Assembly (NCBI GenBank): GCA_017544125.1 | Contig: JAFYET010000332.1 | Coordinates: forward strand, 1 to 15,431 | Direction: 5' to 3' | Length of the DNA stretch: 15,431 nt | DNA from: Ruminococcus sp. | Lineage (GTDB): Bacteria > Bacillota > Clostridia > Oscillospirales > Ruminococcaceae | Shown here: in pieces, positions 13,281 through 15,431 of the stretch | How positions within the stretch are numbered: the first letter of the stretch is position 1 | Layout of the letters: each line of letters opens with the position of its first letter | Translations under genes and position numbers: made by a program | The notes under the pieces: model-generated | Told to the model about the DNA's origin: nothing | The model's input: the letters and a program-made list of their open reading frames with translations, nothing else | Database searches by the model: none

Positions 13281-15161
13281 ATGGGCACAAAACAGTTCAA
13301 GGCAGAGAGCAAAAAGCTCCTGGATATGATGATCAACTCGATCTACACGCACAAGGAGATTTTCCTCAGAGAGCTTATCTCAAACGCATCTGATGCGCTT
13401 GACAAGCTGTATTTCAAGTCGCTGACCGACACATCGGTAGGGCTCAACAAGGACGATTTCGCTATTATGATAGAGGCTGACAAGCAAGCCCGCACCCTGA
13501 AAATAACCGACAACGGCATAGGCATGACAGAAAAGGAGCTTGAAACCAACCTCGGCACAATAGCAAAGTCAGGCTCACTCGCATTTAAAAAGGAAAACGA
13601 GCTTGGCGAGGACGTTGACATCATAGGTCAGTTCGGCGTTGGCTTCTACTCGGCATTTATGGTGGCTAAGGAAGTTATCGTAAGGTCTAAGGCCTACGGC
13701 GAGGAGGGGGCTTTTGAATGGCGCTCAAAGGGCGCTGAGGGCTACACCGTCGAGCCCTGCGACAAGGAGGCTGCCGGCACAGAGATCACCCTTATACTCA
13801 AAGACAACACCGAGGAAGAGAACTACGACAAGTATTTAGAGCAGTATCAGCTGCAGAGCTTAGTCAAGAAATACTCAGACTATATACGCTTCCCTATCAA
13901 GATGGAGGTAGAGCACACCCACTACGAGGAAGAGGGCAAGGAGCCGACCGTCACAAAGGAGATAGAAACGCTCAACACCATGACACCTATCTGGAAGCGC
14001 TCAAAGAGCGAGCTGACAGATGATGATTACAACAACTTCTATGTTGAGAAGTTTATGGACTACGAGCCGCCCATAACCCACATACACGCAAAGAACGAGG
14101 GCACAGCCACCTACGATGCGCTGCTCTACATTCCTGCCCGTGCACCCTTTGACTACTACTCGAAGGACTATGAGAAGGGCTTACAGCTCTACTCGAGCGG
14201 CGTTATGATAATGGAAAAATGCTCGGAGCTTCTGCCCGATTGGTTCAGCTTTGTAAAGGGCGTTGTAGATTCGGAAGACCTCTCACTCAACATATCCCGT
14301 GAGCTTTTACAGCACGACAGGCAGCTAAAGATAATAGCCAAGAACTTAGAGCGCTCGATAAAGAACGAGCTTACCAAGATGCTCAAAAACGACAGGGAGA
14401 AGTATGAGAAGTTCTTCTCGGTATTTGGGCTTCAGTTCAAGTTCGGGCTTTACCAGTCATACGGTGCCTGCAAGGACACGCTCAAAGACCTTATCATGTT
14501 CCCGTCATCATTCGAGGGCAAGAACGTTACACTTGCCGAGTATGTATCACGCATGAAAGAGGGGCAGGAGGAGATATACTACGCCTGCGGCGAGACAAAG
14601 GAAAGAATTGACCTGCTGCCGCAGATGGAGACATTCAAGGACAAGGGCTATGAGGTGCTTTACTTTACCCAGGAGGTAGACGAGTTCGCTATCAAGGTGC
14701 TTATAGAGTATGAGGGCAAGAAGTTTGCTTCAATCAGCGACGCAAAGCTCGACCTTGACACCGAGGAGGAGAAAGAGGAAGCCAAGAAGCTCGCAGATGA
14801 CAGCAAGGATATGCTGGAATTCATGCAGAAAGCGATAGAGGACAAGGTAAAGACCGTCCGCATCTCAAACAAGCTGAAGACCCACCCCGTATGCTTATCA
14901 TCTGACGGCAACATAACCATTGAAATGGAGAAGGTGCTAAACTCCCTGCCGCAGAATGACAACAAGGTAAAGGCTGAAAAGGCGCTTGAGATAAACCCGA
15001 GCCATGCGATATTCGGCAAACTCAAGAGCCTTTACGAGAATGACAAGGACAAGCTCTCAGACTACACCAAGCTGCTCTACGCACAGGCACAGCTTATAGA
15101 GGGGCTGCCGATAGAGAACCCGGTGGAGTTTGCAAACTTGGTTTGCGACCTTATGGTGTAA
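13281..15161 (+). CDS. htpG: Molecular chaperone HtpG (bacterial Hsp90)
   Basis: A 626-residue cytoplasmic ATP-dependent chaperone of full length (E. coli HtpG is 624). The GHKL ATPase motifs are intact: [14 protein letters not shown] (30-43, with E31 and N35), TDNGIGM (76-82, D77), [14 protein letters not shown] (116-129) and GTEITL. The middle-domain LNISRELLQ with its ATP-contacting Arg is present, and the C-terminal dimerisation end reads [14 protein letters not shown]. The ATG at 13281 is chosen because AGGAG is 9 nt upstream; a nearby ATG at 13274 is out of frame and only 2 nt from that site. Expression is under CIRCE/HrcA. Six bp downstream starts a lipoprotein gene with no terminator between. 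Confidence 0.98.
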   Translation: MGTKQFKAESKKLLDMMINSIYTHKEIFLRELISNASDALDKLYFKSLTDTSVGLNKDDFAIMIEADKQARTLKITDNGIGMTEKELETNLGTIAKSGSLAFKKENELGEDVDIIGQFGVGFYSAFMVAKEVIVRSKAYGEEGAFEWRSKGAEGYTVEPCDKEAAGTEITLILKDNTEEENYDKYLEQYQLQSLVKKYSDYIRFPIKMEVEHTHYEEEGKEPTVTKEIETLNTMTPIWKRSKSELTDDDYNNFYVEKFMDYEPPITHIHAKNEGTATYDALLYIPARAPFDYYSKDYEKGLQLYSSGVMIMEKCSELLPDWFSFVKGVVDSEDLSLNISRELLQHDRQLKIIAKNLERSIKNELTKMLKNDREKYEKFFSVFGLQFKFGLYQSYGACKDTLKDLIMFPSSFEGKNVTLAEYVSRMKEGQEEIYYACGETKERIDLLPQMETFKDKGYEVLYFTQEVDEFAIKVLIEYEGKKFASISDAKLDLDTEEEKEEAKKLADDSKDMLEFMQKAIEDKVKTVRISNKLKTHPVCLSSDGNITIEMEKVLNSLPQNDNKVKAEKALEINPSHAIFGKLKSLYENDKDKLSDYTKLLYAQAQLIEGLPIENPVEFANLVCDLMV

Positions 15162-15167
15162 CGCACT

Positions 15168-15431
15168 ATGAAAAAACTGTATATCATTCCCGCAGTGCTT
15201 TTGTCGGCAGCAATACTGCTTACCGCCTGCGGTGACAGCGGCAGCAGCACAGATACATCGGATAGCTCATCGCCTAATGTTACGCCTATCGGGATAAATG
15301 ACAAAAACCCATACAAAACAAACATCTACAAGGGCGTGCTGCTTGAGGACGCAGATTTTGACACCGTAAAGGTGCAGATAACAGACATCGAGCTGGACGA
15401 GGAGCATATTGCCGATACAGGCGACACCGTG
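15168..15431 (+). CDS. Lipoprotein, 3' end beyond window
   Basis: 88 residues are visible. The start MKKLYIIPAVLLSAAILLTACG is a lipoprotein signal with lipobox L-T-A-C21, so the protein should be lipid-anchored on the outer face of the membrane. A Ser/Asp/Gly/Thr-rich linker follows (22-37), then a mixed region (ITDIELDEEHIADTGDTV) without a recognised motif. It begins 6 bp after htpG; the ribosome site is weak (GGTG within the htpG stop region), so translation may depend on coupling to htpG, and heat-shock co-expression is possible. Function unknown. Confidence 0.82.
   Translation, partial: MKKLYIIPAVLLSAAILLTACGDSGSSTDTSDSSSPNVTPIGINDKNPYKTNIYKGVLLEDADFDTVKVQITDIELDEEHIADTGDTV

Overview
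The window looks like a chromosomal segment from a gut-type Clostridia bacterium, most likely a Ruminococcus-like member of the Oscillospiraceae. This rests on the mix of genes (biotin ECF transporter S-component BioY, O-acetylhomoserine sulfhydrylase, CIRCE-controlled htpG, a 7TM/EAL protein, CPBP protease), strong Shine-Dalgarno sequences, consensus sigma-A promoters and moderate GC content. The genus is a guess. There are no rRNA, tRNA, CRISPR or intact transposon genes.

Layout. Positions 1-5768 hold a run of seven leftward genes that probably form one operon: a 7TM-EAL c-di-GMP phosphodiesterase, a small membrane protein, a D-2-hydroxyacid dehydrogenase, a VOC-fold protein, an exported membrane-anchored protein, a Nudix hydrolase, and proB (cut by the window edge). 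The junctions are tight (4-bp overlap, 2, 9, 11 and 29 bp gaps). A textbook promoter (TTGACT-N17-TATAAT) lies just upstream of the EAL gene. Divergent from it, across a short control region with a 22-bp direct repeat and repeated TGTCA/TGACA motifs, is bioY (5973-6581), closed by a strong terminator.

Positions 6600-8480 hold a leftward metY-type sulfhydrylase gene with an unusually long leader of about 315 nt. The leader has its own consensus promoter and encodes a well-initiated 18-residue peptide ending Met-Tyr-Arg-Cys-stop, followed by a G-poor tract. This is a good candidate for cysteine-sensing leader-peptide control and is the most interesting item in the window.

Positions 8500-13106 hold a leftward pair: a CPBP intramembrane protease with its own promoter, then a giant membrane protein of about 30 segments with a Pro/Gln-rich N-terminal linker. 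The pair ends in a palindromic repeat element and a terminator. From 13169 rightward comes htpG (Hsp90) behind a perfect CIRCE operator, followed at once by the start of a lipoprotein gene.

A recurring non-coding theme is arrays of 7-bp units (variants of TAAGAGG/TTAGAGG) in intergenic spaces. At least eight arrays occur, in both orientations, sometimes abutting GC-rich palindromes. One array forms an entire intergenic gap inside the long operon and supplies both the upstream stop codon and the downstream ribosome binding site.
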